Shown: positions 8,556 to 16,876, counted from the first letter of the stretch. The stretch is 64,000 nt of DNA from Spirosoma oryzicola (GCF_021233055.1 NZ_CP089538.1:5100501-5164500), one strand, 5' to 3'. The notes: generated by a model not told the origin, from the letters alone. Numbers and translations are program-made.

Positions 8556-9779
8556 ATGAGAAACCGCACAGCGCCAGCCCTCGTCTTTATTTTCATCACG
8601 CTTCTCATCGACGTAACGGGACTGGGTATTATCATCCCTGTTTTTCCAAAACTGATTGAGCAACTTATTCACGGCAACATCAGTCAGGCAGCCCATTGGG
8701 GTGGATTGCTTACATCCTCTTACGCCCTGGTGCAGTTTCTTTTCTCTCCGGTTCTCGGCGGACTGAGCGACCGTTTTGGCCGTCGGCCTGTGCTGCTGTT
8801 CTCGCTCTTTGGCTTCGGTCTTGATTATATTCTGCAAGGCTTTGCTCCTACTATTGGCTGGTTGTTTTTGGGGCGAATCGTCGCGGGTATTACCGGAGCC
8901 AGTTTTACCACGGCCACGGCTTACATTGCCGATATTAGTCCACCCGAAAAACGAGCGCAGAATTTTGGATTGGTTGGCGCAGCTTTTGGCGTCGGTTTCA
9001 TCCTGGGTCCGGCACTCGGTGGTTTCCTGGGGCAGTTTGGTCCACGCGTACCTTTTTTCGTGTCAGCCGGGTTGACCCTGCTTAATTTCTTGTACGGCTT
9101 TTTTATCCTTCCAGAATCGCTGGCTCCCGAAAAGCGCCGACCGTTCGAATGGCGACGCGCTAATCCCATAAGCTCGCTGATGCGGTTGGGAAAGTATCCC
9201 GTTATTCTGGGTTTGGTTGCATCGCTGGTGTTGATTTACATCGCCGGATTTGCCGTACAAGGTACCTGGACATTCTACACGATGGAAAAATTCAAGTGGG
9301 ATGAAAAAACGGTCGGCTTATCCCTGGCCGCGATTGGCGTATCGTTCGCGATCGTACAGGGTGGGCTAAGTCGAATTATCATTCCTAAGCTAGGCCAGCA
9401 GCGCTCTGTGTACGTGGGGATGCTGTTCAGTGCTATTGGGTTTGCCTTGTTTGCCCTTGCCAACCAAAGCTGGATGATGTTTGCTTTCATGGCGGTGTAT
9501 GCCATGGGCGGTATTGCCGGGCCATCTGTTCAAGGCATCATTTCCAATCAGGTTCCTGATAATGAACAGGGCGAGCTTCAGGGGGCTTTAACGAGCCTAA
9601 CCAGCACAACGTCGATTTTCGGTCCGTTTATTATGACGAACCTGTTTTCGTACTTCACGTCGGCCAATGCTCCTGTTTACCTTCCGGGAGCCCCATTCCT
9701 ACTAGGCTCCGTGTTGATTCTTATCAGTGCTGTTCTGGCCCGCCGTGGTTTGAATCGGTCACGGGTCGCGGTTAGTTAA
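8556..9779 (+). CDS. MFS drug exporter, TetA/TCR-like
   Basis: A 407-residue twelve-helix major facilitator. Helix 1 is [20 protein letters not shown]; the loop between helices 2 and 3 holds the MFS signature [14 protein letters not shown], and [11 protein letters not shown] follows in helix 4, all typical of the TetA/multidrug proton antiporter group. A long basic central loop (about 185-205) separates the two six-helix halves. ATG at 8556 is chosen over the TTG at 8550 because the latter lies inside the T tract of the dnaN terminator. There is no Shine-Dalgarno-like sequence. The substrate is unknown; tetracycline resistance should not be assumed from this. Confidence 0.88.
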   Translation: MRNRTAPALVFIFITLLIDVTGLGIIIPVFPKLIEQLIHGNISQAAHWGGLLTSSYALVQFLFSPVLGGLSDRFGRRPVLLFSLFGFGLDYILQGFAPTIGWLFLGRIVAGITGASFTTATAYIADISPPEKRAQNFGLVGAAFGVGFILGPALGGFLGQFGPRVPFFVSAGLTLLNFLYGFFILPESLAPEKRRPFEWRRANPISSLMRLGKYPVILGLVASLVLIYIAGFAVQGTWTFYTMEKFKWDEKTVGLSLAAIGVSFAIVQGGLSRIIIPKLGQQRSVYVGMLFSAIGFALFALANQSWMMFAFMAVYAMGGIAGPSVQGIISNQVPDNEQGELQGALTSLTSTTSIFGPFIMTNLFSYFTSANAPVYLPGAPFLLGSVLILISAVLARRGLNRSRVAVS

Positions 9780-9837
9780 TTTGCGTTTTCTATAGCAATG
9801 CTTATTACGCTAAGCAAAAGTCTGTTTGAAGTCATGG

Positions 9838-9878
9838 GGTCCGGTTTGAGAACCGGACCGCGTTGGTTTTAAGAAACC
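9838..9878. repeat. Pair of short palindromes related to the 40504 palindrome
   Basis: The first hairpin is a perfect 9-bp stem (9838-9846 with 9851-9859) closed by TGAG; the second is a 5-bp stem (9865-9869 with 9874-9878) closed by TAAG and followed by CGACACTACC. The core and flank resemble one arm of the long palindrome at 40504-40569, suggesting a dispersed palindromic family. The first may also terminate the MFS transcript, though a T tract is absent. Confidence 0.5.
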
Positions 9879-10005
9879 GACACTACCGCAAAACCGATCT
9901 ATCGTAATTTTCACCGGTTAATCATTTACTTCCAACGCTTGAATCATGCAATCGGGCTACATGGCCGAAACAAACCGATTTACCTCTACAAAACCATCTT
10001 CATAT

Positions 10006-10054
10006 TTGCACGTTGGCAACCGCAGACAGGACAGTAGCGCTTGTCAACGTGCAA
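10006..10054. promoter_or_regulatory. Inverted repeat, possible operator
   Basis: TTGCACGTTGGCAA at 10006-10019 is matched in inverted orientation by TTGTCAACGTGCAA at 10041-10054, 13 of 14 positions agreeing, with a 21-nt centre. Position about 165-210 bp upstream of the dehydrogenase start suits a regulatory site or a small hairpin. Confidence 0.45.
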
Positions 10055-10067
10055 TTGTTTGATTTTT

Positions 10068-10097
10068 GCAAGCATCCGTTTGTTTTGGGCAAGCATC
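10068..10097 (+). promoter_or_regulatory. Direct repeat at two-turn spacing, possible activator site
   Basis: GCAAGCATC occurs at 10068-10076 and again at 10089-10097, 21 bp apart start to start, which places both copies on the same DNA face. Such spacing is common for AraC-type activator sites. They lie just upstream of the candidate -7 box at 10115. No regulator gene is adjacent. Confidence 0.4.
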
Positions 10098-10114
10098 AAG
10101 CTGTCGCGCTGATC

Positions 10115-10137
10115 TACTTTTGTGCTGTACAAAAGCA
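10115..10137 (+). promoter_or_regulatory. Candidate -7 box and palindrome upstream of SDR gene
   Basis: TACTTTTG at 10115-10122 fits the Bacteroidota TAnnTTTG element. It overlaps the left arm of the perfect inverted repeat CTTTTGT/ACAAAAG (5-nt centre). A -33 TTTG at 10084-10087 exists but is about 27 bp away, farther than usual. Confidence 0.35.
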
Positions 10138-10217
10138 GGACAATATACCTAACTAGTTCCCACTGATTAACAGCTAGTTGCCTAAGTTTTGTCCCGTATT
10201 ATAAACGAATTTATTCG

Positions 10218-11069
10218 ATGGATACAGCAACAAAAAAAGTATGGTTTGTGACAGGCGCGTCAAAAGGTCTCGGCCTGGTGTTGGTGAAACAACTGTTGGA
10301 ACAGGGTCATGCCGTAGCCGCCACATCTCGCAACCAGCAGGAGCTTTTGGATGCGGTCGGTACGACAACGTCTTCCTTTCTGCCCCTACAGGTCAATCTC
10401 ACCGACGAGAGCAGTGTACAGCGGGCGATTGAGGCAACGATTCAAACGCTGGGTGGCCTGGATGTCGTCGTTAACAACGCGGGTTATGGCCTATCAGGTA
10501 GTTTGGAAGAATTGACCGACGAGGAATCGCGCAATAATTTCGATATTAATGTTTTTGGCTCACTCAACGTCATCCGGCAGGCAATGCCTCAGCTGAGAAA
10601 ACAAAAGGCCGGTCATATTCTGAATATCTCGTCGGTTGGTGGTTTTTTTGGCAGCTTTCCGGGCTGGGGGATTTACTGCGCAACCAAATTCGCGGTGGAA
10701 GGCTTCTCGGAATCGCTGGCCGCCGAAGTCAAAGCGTTTGGCGTTCACGTCACGATTGTCGAGCCGGGTTATTTCAGAACGAACTTCCTAACGTCAGATT
10801 CAATGGGTTTACCCAAAAATCAGATCGATGCGTACAAAGAGGTTCGGGAATCGCAGCAATTTCACCAGCAGGAGATGAACGGCAATCAGCCGGGTGACCC
10901 GGAAAAGGCCGCAGCAGCCATGATTCGCATAACAACCGAGCCTAATCCCCCCTTGCATTTGTTCCTGGGTCAGGACGCATACGATTTAGCGCGTACGAAG
11001 CTAAATGCCGTTCAGCAGGAACTGGAACAATGGAAGGAGCTTACGGTCTCAACCGGGTTTACGGCCTAA
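10218..11069 (+). CDS. Short-chain dehydrogenase/reductase (classical SDR)
   Basis: A 283-residue NAD(P)-dependent oxidoreductase. The cofactor loop TGASKGLG lies at 12-19, NNAG at 86-89, catalytic serine in NISSVGG (S138/S139), and the YxxxK pair at Y153 and K157. Serine and arginine residues around TSRN after strand 2 (about 36-39) suggest an NADP(H) preference. The C-terminal extension beyond 250 is typical of the large oxidoreductase subgroup found next to stress or drug-response regulators in Bacteroidota. The substrate is unknown. The gene stands alone and has an elaborate upstream region, so it is probably inducible. Confidence 0.92.
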   Translation: MDTATKKVWFVTGASKGLGLVLVKQLLEQGHAVAATSRNQQELLDAVGTTTSSFLPLQVNLTDESSVQRAIEATIQTLGGLDVVVNNAGYGLSGSLEELTDEESRNNFDINVFGSLNVIRQAMPQLRKQKAGHILNISSVGGFFGSFPGWGIYCATKFAVEGFSESLAAEVKAFGVHVTIVEPGYFRTNFLTSDSMGLPKNQIDAYKEVRESQQFHQQEMNGNQPGDPEKAAAAMIRITTEPNPPLHLFLGQDAYDLARTKLNAVQQELEQWKELTVSTGFTA

Positions 11070-11075
11070 AGAGCA

Positions 11076-11107
11076 AACGAGCTGACAGATACGTCTGTCA
11101 GCTCGTT
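11076..11107. terminator. Bidirectional hairpin between SDR and map
   Basis: A perfect 14-bp inverted repeat (11076-11089 with 11094-11107) with loop TACG, placed between two convergent genes, 6 bp after the SDR stop and 7 bp from the map stop. No long T tract is present on either side. Confidence 0.7.
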
Positions 11108-11114
11108 GCTTATA

Positions 11115-11873
11115 TCAGAGTAGATTCGCTTCCGTAAGAATGATTGGCTTGCCATCCGTCACGACAATGGTATGTTCGTGCTGCGCCACAAAACCACCGC
11201 CTTTACCAACCAGCGTCCACCCGTCGCCTTTATCCTGGGCGTACGTCGCTTTGGTGGATATAAACGTTTCAATGGCGACAACCGAATTCTTTTTGAAGCG
11301 CCCCGTAACCGAGCGGTCGTAGCAGCACAAGATTTCCTTTGGCTCCTCGTGCAAACTCCGGCCAACACCGTGACCAGCCAGGTTCCGAATTACCCGATAG
11401 CCGGATTTTCTGGCTTCGGTTTCGATAAGACGACCGATCTCGGCAATCTTCACCCCGCCTTTTATGTTGTCCAACGCTTTAGTCAGAATGCGTTTTGACG
11501 CATCGATCAGCGGTTTGTGATTGTGAACGTCGGCTCCCAGCACAAACGACCCGCCGTTGTCGGCCCAGAATCCGTCAAGTTCCGCCGACACGTCTATATT
11601 AACCAGATCACCTTCTTTGAGAATGGTTAAAGCCGATGGAATCCCGTGGCAGATTTCATGATTGACACTGATGCAGGTCCAACCCGGAAAATTGTACGTC
11701 AGCTTAGGAGCTGATCTAGCACCCCACTCTTCGAGGACAGACCGACCGTATTCGTCAAGCTCTTTGGTAGACATACCCGGCTGGGCATATTCCCGCATCT
11801 TACGCAGCGTTGTTCCAACAGCGTCGCTTATTTTTTTTATCCCAATAAATTCAGCGTAAGAGGTTATGGACAT
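11115..11873 (-). CDS. map: Type I methionine aminopeptidase
   Basis: A 252-residue cytosolic enzyme that removes the initiator methionine from new proteins. The full set of residues known for the family is visible: H76 (CHGIP), metal ligands D94 and D105 (IDVSAELDGFWAD), H168 (GHGVG), E202 (IETF) and E233 (QHEHT). Spacing between the two aspartates is eleven, as in E. coli MAP. The usual type I segment after the second aspartate is replaced by NGGSF, so this is a divergent paralogue-like form. It lies away from the ribosomal protein operon where a main map copy often resides, so a second copy elsewhere is likely. Confidence 0.92.
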   Translation of the reverse strand: MSITSYAEFIGIKKISDAVGTTLRKMREYAQPGMSTKELDEYGRSVLEEWGARSAPKLTYNFPGWTCISVNHEICHGIPSALTILKEGDLVNIDVSAELDGFWADNGGSFVLGADVHNHKPLIDASKRILTKALDNIKGGVKIAEIGRLIETEARKSGYRVIRNLAGHGVGRSLHEEPKEILCCYDRSVTGRFKKNSVVAIETFISTKATYAQDKGDGWTLVGKGGGFVAQHEHTIVVTDGKPIILTEANLL

Positions 11874-11982
11874 TATTCCTGATTATTTATGCGACCAATC
11901 TTTTGCATAAATATACAAGCTTCCAGCTAACCTACCAGAATGTTCGTTACGCTACGCATTACGGCAAACACCCGCACGACGC

Positions 11983-12540
11983 CTATAGAGTGAACACGAC
12001 GTTGAACCGAAGTGCCATATCATCGTCGGTTTTCATGCCCATCAAGGATGGCCGCTCGATGTTGTAGTCGCTCATGTTTACCGGGAATTCGCCCGTAAGC
12101 GTCATTTTACCGTTCGCATCCCGTCGGATCGTTCGTAACGTAACCGGCTTCGTAACTCCGTGGAAGGTCAGCTTTCCATTCGCCGTCAGTGCTCCGCTTT
12201 CGCCCACCGAAATATCAGAACTCGTAAACGTAACATTTGGGTATTTCAGTCCATCGAGTACTTCCATCGCGTGCGAATCGCGGTTGTTGTTGTTACTGTC
12301 AAACGAGGACACCTTCATCGAAACGGCCACACTTTCGGGCTGCTTTGTTTCGTCATTGTAGATTACCGCACAGTTGACATCGTGGCTAACCCCTTCCCAC
12401 TTGTGCAGGGGATGCTTGGCCGCGTACGTAACTGTCGACAGTGCTTTATCAGCGATCAGTTTACGCTTCGCCATTGGGTTCACAAAGGCACAAAGCAGCA
12501 GGGTAGCTAGCACGTAGCCACGTGTAATAAGGTAGTTCAT
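11983..12540 (-). CDS. YceI family periplasmic protein
   Basis: A 185-residue exported protein with an N-terminal signal (about 1-24). It shows the YceI lipocalin-like beta-barrel pattern: VTYAAKHPLHKWEG near 38-51, SFDSNNNNRDSHAMEVLDGLKYPNVTF near 79-105 and LTFHGVTKPV near 122-132. Members of this family bind polyisoprenoid or quinone-like lipids, and some are encoded next to cytochrome b561. It is the last gene of the minus-strand cluster that includes a Rieske lipoprotein and a b561-like membrane protein, 35 bp behind the latter. A quinone-handling role in that module is inferred from this context. Confidence 0.9.
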   Translation of the reverse strand: MNYLITRGYVLATLLLCAFVNPMAKRKLIADKALSTVTYAAKHPLHKWEGVSHDVNCAVIYNDETKQPESVAVSMKVSSFDSNNNNRDSHAMEVLDGLKYPNVTFTSSDISVGESGALTANGKLTFHGVTKPVTLRTIRRDANGKMTLTGEFPVNMSDYNIERPSLMGMKTDDDMALRFNVVFTL

Positions 12541-12575
12541 ACGCGTAAAAGAATTAAATAAGTACCTGGATCACG

Positions 12576-13262
12576 TCAGAAAGTAAGTGATATAACCGAA
12601 GCCGCGTAAGCGCCGAAGGTACCATAGGCTACCGCCCGGTGAACTGGTTTCAGATCAGGGTGCTGGTCGATCATGTGCGCCAGTACGTTAGTAGCAATCA
12701 TACCCGTCAGGTGAACAATAGCCAGGTATTTGTGCAGCTTGATCGACGTAAAGCCGGGCTTAGCGCCAACTACCGGCGGTGGAGACGTTAGCGATAGGGC
12801 CAGTGTCGTGCCGTACGCAATGTTGATAAACGTAGCCGAGCGCTGGTGCCAGATCTTTGTATCGACGTACTCCTGCCCCCTCGCGTTGTACAGCTTAGCA
12901 CCCAGTAAGCCTTGCGCAATAAATCCGGCCAGTGTCACAAATCCGCCTATCTGGTGGGTAACCAGCATCGTCCGACGAATTTTCAACTCACGGGCGCGTC
13001 CTTCAGCCGTTAGCGGAGCCACATTCATAACCCGCAACAGCCCTTTGGGTCCCCAGAATGCGCGCTGCGTAAAAATCATCTTTCGGGGCAGCAAAGGTTG
13101 TGACTCCGTCGAATCCGTCAGACCCGCCAGCAAGGCATCAGCCTCATTGTTTTTTGCCGGTACGGTATCGGTCGCTGCACTTGTCTTGACCGCCGTTGAA
13201 TCCTGCGCCCGTACGGAACCGATTCCAGCCCACAGAAGTGTTAGTAACAGAATGTATTTCAT
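12576..13262 (-). CDS. Four-helix, histidine-rich membrane protein (cytochrome b561-like)
   Basis: A 228-residue protein with a signal peptide (about 1-20), a periplasmic segment to residue 95, then four predicted membrane helices. Histidines sit in or beside each helix: H103 (THQIGG), H139 (WHQRSA), H177 and H184 (LHKYLAIVH), H196 and H208 (VHRAVAYG). This layout resembles the heme-binding four-helix core of cytochrome b561-type proteins, but I cannot assign the exact family. It lies between YceI and a Rieske lipoprotein, 20 bp behind the latter, so electron transfer between a periplasmic iron-sulfur protein and membrane quinones is a reasonable inference. Heme content is not proven by sequence. 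Confidence 0.8.
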   Translation of the reverse strand: MKYILLLTLLWAGIGSVRAQDSTAVKTSAATDTVPAKNNEADALLAGLTDSTESQPLLPRKMIFTQRAFWGPKGLLRVMNVAPLTAEGRARELKIRRTMLVTHQIGGFVTLAGFIAQGLLGAKLYNARGQEYVDTKIWHQRSATFINIAYGTTLALSLTSPPPVVGAKPGFTSIKLHKYLAIVHLTGMIATNVLAHMIDQHPDLKPVHRAVAYGTFGAYAASVISLTF

Positions 13263-13282
13263 CGGAAGAAAAGAAAAAGTAG

Positions 13283-13801
13283 TTAGGCCGTCACGGTTAA
13301 GGTGCTCCCATCCGTGCTCAGCGCCGTTTTATACTGAGTTAGTGGACTAGTCGCCGGTCCTACTTCTACGGCACCGGTTGTACTAAATTCCGAGCCGTGA
13401 TTAGGGCAGTACATGTCGTCCTGGCCGGAGCGGTATTGTACGTCGGTTCCCTGGTGCGTGCAGGCTTTCGACAGCGCAACCACGGAGCCATTTTTTATTT
13501 TAGCCACGATAACACTTCCTACAATGACGTATTGACCGGCTGTTTTGAGCTTACTGAAATTCGAGTCGGTCAGGTCGAGTTTGAAATTGATGGCACCGGA
13601 ACCTGTGTTTGCATTGCCCGTTATTCCCGAGCTAGGCGTGGTTCCCGTACCACCAGTGGATGGCGACGGATCATCGCTTTTACTCGAACAGGCCGTCAGG
13701 GTGCCCATGCAGTAAAAAGCCATCAGAGCCGCGCTGCTCATGCCGAGATCACGCAAAAATTCACCACGATTCATTTGCTTGTCTACTGAATTCATTTTCA
13801 T
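13283..13801 (-). CDS. Rieske [2Fe-2S] lipoprotein
   Basis: A 172-residue exported iron-sulfur protein. The N-terminus has a hydrophobic segment ending in a lipobox (TLTAC, Cys38), then a serine/glycine/threonine linker to about 70 and a Rieske domain to the end. The cluster ligands are present as C114-x-H116 (CTHQG) and C132-x2-H135 (CPNHGSEF), the canonical spacing. There is no twin arginine, so export could be Sec-dependent before cluster assembly. Stand-alone Rieske lipoproteins of this kind are periplasmic electron carriers rather than bc1 subunits. Neighbours on the same strand are a b561-like membrane protein and YceI. Start could also be the Met at 4 or 10. Confidence 0.9.
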   Translation of the reverse strand: MKMNSVDKQMNRGEFLRDLGMSSAALMAFYCMGTLTACSSKSDDPSPSTGGTGTTPSSGITGNANTGSGAINFKLDLTDSNFSKLKTAGQYVIVGSVIVAKIKNGSVVALSKACTHQGTDVQYRSGQDDMYCPNHGSEFSTTGAVEVGPATSPLTQYKTALSTDGSTLTVTA

Positions 13802-13879
13802 CTGATTATAAGTTATTTAATGTAGCTACACTGATTCGATCAAGCGACGCACGCTGCCCCTTTTGGTTACTCGGAAAGA

Positions 13880-15433
13880 CTAAAGCTTGTACCGCAACGA
13901 CAGGAAAGCCCCGGTACTCAACAGATTGATCTTATACGCTCCAACCCCTTTTACGGGCGCTTTTATAAACGGTTCTACCTGCCACGATAACCGACGACTC
14001 AAAGCCCGTTCGTAGCCTACCGACAGGTTTAGCTGACTGAACCCGTACCCGCCAGTACGGGTACTTATTTTTGTCGGCTGGTTGTACGTACGAGAGGGGT
14101 ATTTGTAGGTGTAATCCTCCTGCAACATGACGTAGGACGTTACCCCACCACTCACAAACCAACGGCTTGGCGGCAGCCGGTTATCCTGACGCGGGCGTAA
14201 GGCGATGTCAAAACGAACATTAACAGGGATATCGAGTAGCGTACAAACCCCATCGACACCCACTGGCTGGACGTTCCATTTCGGCCAAACCATCTCCGTG
14301 TTGTACTGGTCAGGCGTAGCGCCATACACCTTTGTGCTTCTAATAACCCCCGCCTGAACGCTCCACCGCGACGCAATCCGGTATTCCAGCAGCATCCCAA
14401 CATTCGTACCCGGCCGCGAAAAGTTGTGTAGCCCTATCGCACTCAAATCAGGCGCTACAGCCAGTCGGACGCTTAGCCCACGCACTGGTGCACTATTCGG
14501 CACTGACACAGCCTTGTAAGGTTGATTGTAAGCTACTTCCCGATCCATACTTTCGGGCAACTTAGACCATTTACCCGGACGAATCGCTAACTCCGCGATT
14601 GTTGGCAAAGTCGCTGGTGTTGGCGCATTACCCTCATTAATTGATGGACTACCGGTTGCATTGGAATTCTTTAACGAGGCTTCTTCGATCGATTTCTTTG
14701 CCCTTCGCTCACCCAATGAGACCGCAGCTTTCGCTGGATAGTCCGGTGTTGCAGTTGTTGCTGCAACACCACGACCATACCGATCAACAAACGTACTACC
14801 TGGTGTGGAATTCGTTTTTCTTCTTGTCTTACGAAGTCGTCGTCCGAAAGCATCCGCCGTCGTCGTCGAAGGTTCTGACCGCATAGTCGTACCCGCTATC
14901 AGTTTTTTACCACCTAAAGCCGGTTTTTCCCTATACGCCGTTACCGTACGCTCCGTTGCAACTCTCTCCGTATTTTTACTTACTTTCTTTACCGGCTTAT
15001 CAGCTATAACCCGTCCGGTGGTCGCGCTGGTTATGGCTACCGGCGCGGGTTCCGTAGCGGTAGCAGGCACGGCAGCTTGTGTCCGCTTCGTTCCTATCGA
15101 CTCTGTTTTCGTGGATCGAGTCGCAACAGCGTCCGGCTGCTTTGCCTTCGTAATCGACGATGCACTCTCCCGACCAGCAGGCGGCACGACCGACTGAGAA
15201 ACCGCAGGACGCTCAACGTTCTTGTACGCGTACCAGCCTCCACCCGTCAGCAATAGCAGCAACAGCGGTATCCCCCAGGGCAGCCATTTTTTCCAGAAGG
15301 CCGTCCGGTCACGCTCATCCAGCTGGTCTTTCAGGCCCTCCCAGGCTGCCGGGTCAAACGGTGCATCAAACTCTTCAGCCGACTTTCTGAAGAGTCCGTC
15401 CAATTGGTCATCGGTTAGCTCTTGCATACTCAT
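13880..15433 (-). CDS. Anti-sigma-like protein joined to an outer-membrane beta-barrel
   Basis: A 517-residue protein in three parts. Residues 1-48 are acidic and cytoplasmic in character (ELTDDQLDGLFRKSAEEFD), 51-70 form one membrane helix, and 75-300 are a threonine/lysine/proline-rich low-complexity linker. About 310-517 have the alternating pattern of an eight-strand OMP_b-brl_2-type barrel, ending in the aromatic-x-x-Tyr-Lys-Leu form (SLRYKL). Its start overlaps the 3' end of the ECF sigma gene by 26 bp, so the two are translationally coupled, as expected of an anti-sigma factor. If the topology is right, a single chain would reach from cytoplasm to outer membrane. The linker of about 230 residues is long enough for that. 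The anti-sigma role is inferred from position. Confidence 0.78.
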   Translation of the reverse strand: MSMQELTDDQLDGLFRKSAEEFDAPFDPAAWEGLKDQLDERDRTAFWKKWLPWGIPLLLLLLTGGGWYAYKNVERPAVSQSVVPPAGRESASSITKAKQPDAVATRSTKTESIGTKRTQAAVPATATEPAPVAITSATTGRVIADKPVKKVSKNTERVATERTVTAYREKPALGGKKLIAGTTMRSEPSTTTADAFGRRLRKTRRKTNSTPGSTFVDRYGRGVAATTATPDYPAKAAVSLGERRAKKSIEEASLKNSNATGSPSINEGNAPTPATLPTIAELAIRPGKWSKLPESMDREVAYNQPYKAVSVPNSAPVRGLSVRLAVAPDLSAIGLHNFSRPGTNVGMLLEYRIASRWSVQAGVIRSTKVYGATPDQYNTEMVWPKWNVQPVGVDGVCTLLDIPVNVRFDIALRPRQDNRLPPSRWFVSGGVTSYVMLQEDYTYKYPSRTYNQPTKISTRTGGYGFSQLNLSVGYERALSRRLSWQVEPFIKAPVKGVGAYKINLLSTGAFLSLRYKL

Positions 15434-15986
15434 CGTTATTTAACTGCTTCAATAATTGGCGCAGGTTTTCCCGCGCACGAGCCAGATTTGACTTCGATGC
15501 TCCGGCGGATATCCCTAACTGAGCCGCAATCTCCTCGTGCGTAAATCCGTCGATCACGTACAGGTTAAAAACCAATCGGTAGGCTGGCGACAGCCGCTGA
15601 ATCAGGTTCATTAGTTCTTCCTGAGCCAGTTGACTATATGCATCAGGCGCTTCTGTAGGCACAACCTGCTCCGCCTGTTCAACAGCCTCGTGGTAAAAAT
15701 GCCGTACTTCCTGCCGATAGTGATCGACTGCTGTGTTGATCATAATTCGCCGGAGCCAGCCCTTAAACGGCTGCGTCGGCTCGTACTGTTCCAGGCGGGT
15801 AAACACCTTCAAAAATCCATCGTTCAGCACCTCCAGTGCACCCTCACGGGTTGGTGAATACCGTAGACAAACGCTCATAGCATAGCCATAAAACTGCCGG
15901 TAAAGCAGCTCCTGGCTGCGTCGATGGTTGCGAAGGCAACCCGCCAGCAGATCAGGTAAAGCGGATATGTTTGACGCGTTGGACAA
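15408..15986 (-). CDS. ECF RNA polymerase sigma factor
   Basis: A 192-residue sigma-70 family protein with region 2 at about 25-92 (YRQFYGYAMSVCLRYSPT, then a KGWLRRIMINTAVDHYR segment) and region 4 at about 122-178 (LSPAYRLVFNLYVIDGFTHE, then IAAQLGISAGASKSNLARAR, a helix-turn-helix). Region 3 is absent, so it is an ECF type. It overlaps the anti-sigma/barrel gene by 26 bp and lies 47 bp behind the Lipoprotein_15 gene. It probably directs transcription of its own cluster. No matching promoter pair could be established within the window. Confidence 0.93.
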   Translation of the reverse strand: MSNASNISALPDLLAGCLRNHRRSQELLYRQFYGYAMSVCLRYSPTREGALEVLNDGFLKVFTRLEQYEPTQPFKGWLRRIMINTAVDHYRQEVRHFYHEAVEQAEQVVPTEAPDAYSQLAQEELMNLIQRLSPAYRLVFNLYVIDGFTHEEIAAQLGISAGASKSNLARARENLRQLLKQLNNDEYARANR

Positions 15987-16033
15987 CGTTTACACGCTAG
16001 TTAATAGGTTATTATCTACCATTCAATATCGAA

Positions 16034-16876
16034 TCAGTTCGGTGCCACCGCCGTTGTTGTGTTAACCACCGGCCAAACACCCGGTCTCGGTACACTGACG
16101 CCTTTGGTGCTACCCCGCTGTCCCTGATCGGCTCCAAAATAATAAAGCGGCCAGCCTTTGTACGTCAGCTGTGTTTTCCCAACCGCCGTAATCGTCGTAA
16201 AATCAGATCGGTTGAGAGCGGACGGAATATCGCCAATTGTCGCTGATGTTTCAAAAATCGGCCAGGTGGCATTATTACTCAGATCCGTTCTGGTATAATT
16301 GTTTTTATTGTTCTTATCGCTGGCGAAGGCGTAGAGTGTACGACCCAGACTATCCGTTAAAAACAGCGAATTTCCAGTCCCTTCTTTGGTGTCGAATGTG
16401 TAGTTTTTGCCATCATTACCCATCAACTGCCGTGACGCAATCATTACTTTGTAATTGGGTTTGGCGACCATCCACACATTACCAACATTTTCCCCCGCTA
16501 CGTCGCCCGCTTTTGCGTCTTTCTGATAATAATAAAGCGGCCAGCCTTTGTAGGTCGTTTGCTTTTCGCCGTCGGCGCGGGTGATGGTAGCAAAATCGCT
16601 TGTGCGCAGCCCGTTGGCAACGGTTGGCGTTTCTTTATAGAACACGGGCCAAACCTCTTTGCAGCCTCCCGAACAGGTAGCGTCACCGGCTACGTCAGGC
16701 GCAAAAAAATAAAGTGTTTTACCCCCCTCACCGGTCAGCACGTTTCCCAGCGATGTCGTCGCCAGCGCAACGTCGGTCGCGGTAGTCGGGTTTTCATCGC
16801 TTTTACAACGAACAAGTGCTACCATCATGAATGCCGCTATGGCCAACAGGCGACTGTTATAGACGAATGATTTCAT
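16034..16876 (-). CDS. Lipoprotein_15 repeat lipoprotein (COG4315-like)
   Basis: A 280-residue lipoprotein with lipobox LVRC (Cys24). It contains several copies of the short repeat of the Lipoprotein_15 family (PF03640): GKTLYFFAPD followed by CSGGCKEVWPVF, then TYKGWPLYYYQKD, and a second half with GRTLYAFASD, NATWPIF and TYKGWPLYYFGAD. The first half keeps a CxxxC pair (C62/C66 region), the second has lost it. Family members are secreted proteins of unknown function found with redox proteins. It is the first gene of the minus-strand cluster that continues into sigma, anti-sigma, Rieske, b561-like and YceI genes, so it may be a regulon member. Confidence 0.85.
   Translation of the reverse strand: MKSFVYNSRLLAIAAFMMVALVRCKSDENPTTATDVALATTSLGNVLTGEGGKTLYFFAPDVAGDATCSGGCKEVWPVFYKETPTVANGLRTSDFATITRADGEKQTTYKGWPLYYYQKDAKAGDVAGENVGNVWMVAKPNYKVMIASRQLMGNDGKNYTFDTKEGTGNSLFLTDSLGRTLYAFASDKNNKNNYTRTDLSNNATWPIFETSATIGDIPSALNRSDFTTITAVGKTQLTYKGWPLYYFGADQGQRGSTKGVSVPRPGVWPVVNTTTAVAPN

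Larger units (their letters stand above)
9780..10217. other. 438-bp intergenic region with hairpins and operator-like repeats
   Basis: No convincing gene is present. From left to right it holds two short hairpins sharing a GGTTT/loop/AAACC core (9838-9878), a 14-bp inverted repeat with one mismatch (10006-10054), a 9-bp direct repeat at 21-bp spacing (10068-10097), and a -7 box with a small palindrome at 10115-10137. The last three are listed separately. All lie upstream of the short-chain dehydrogenase gene and probably control it. Confidence 0.6.

Noticed and set aside
8496..8837. 113-residue minus-strand frame over dnaN terminator and MFS start
   Set aside because: Antisense to the first helices of the MFS protein and crosses the terminator; no motif.
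12730..13350. A 206-residue open frame on the plus strand
   Set aside because: Antisense to the b561-like gene and the end of the Rieske gene, which have clear motifs; no signal or domain seen in it.
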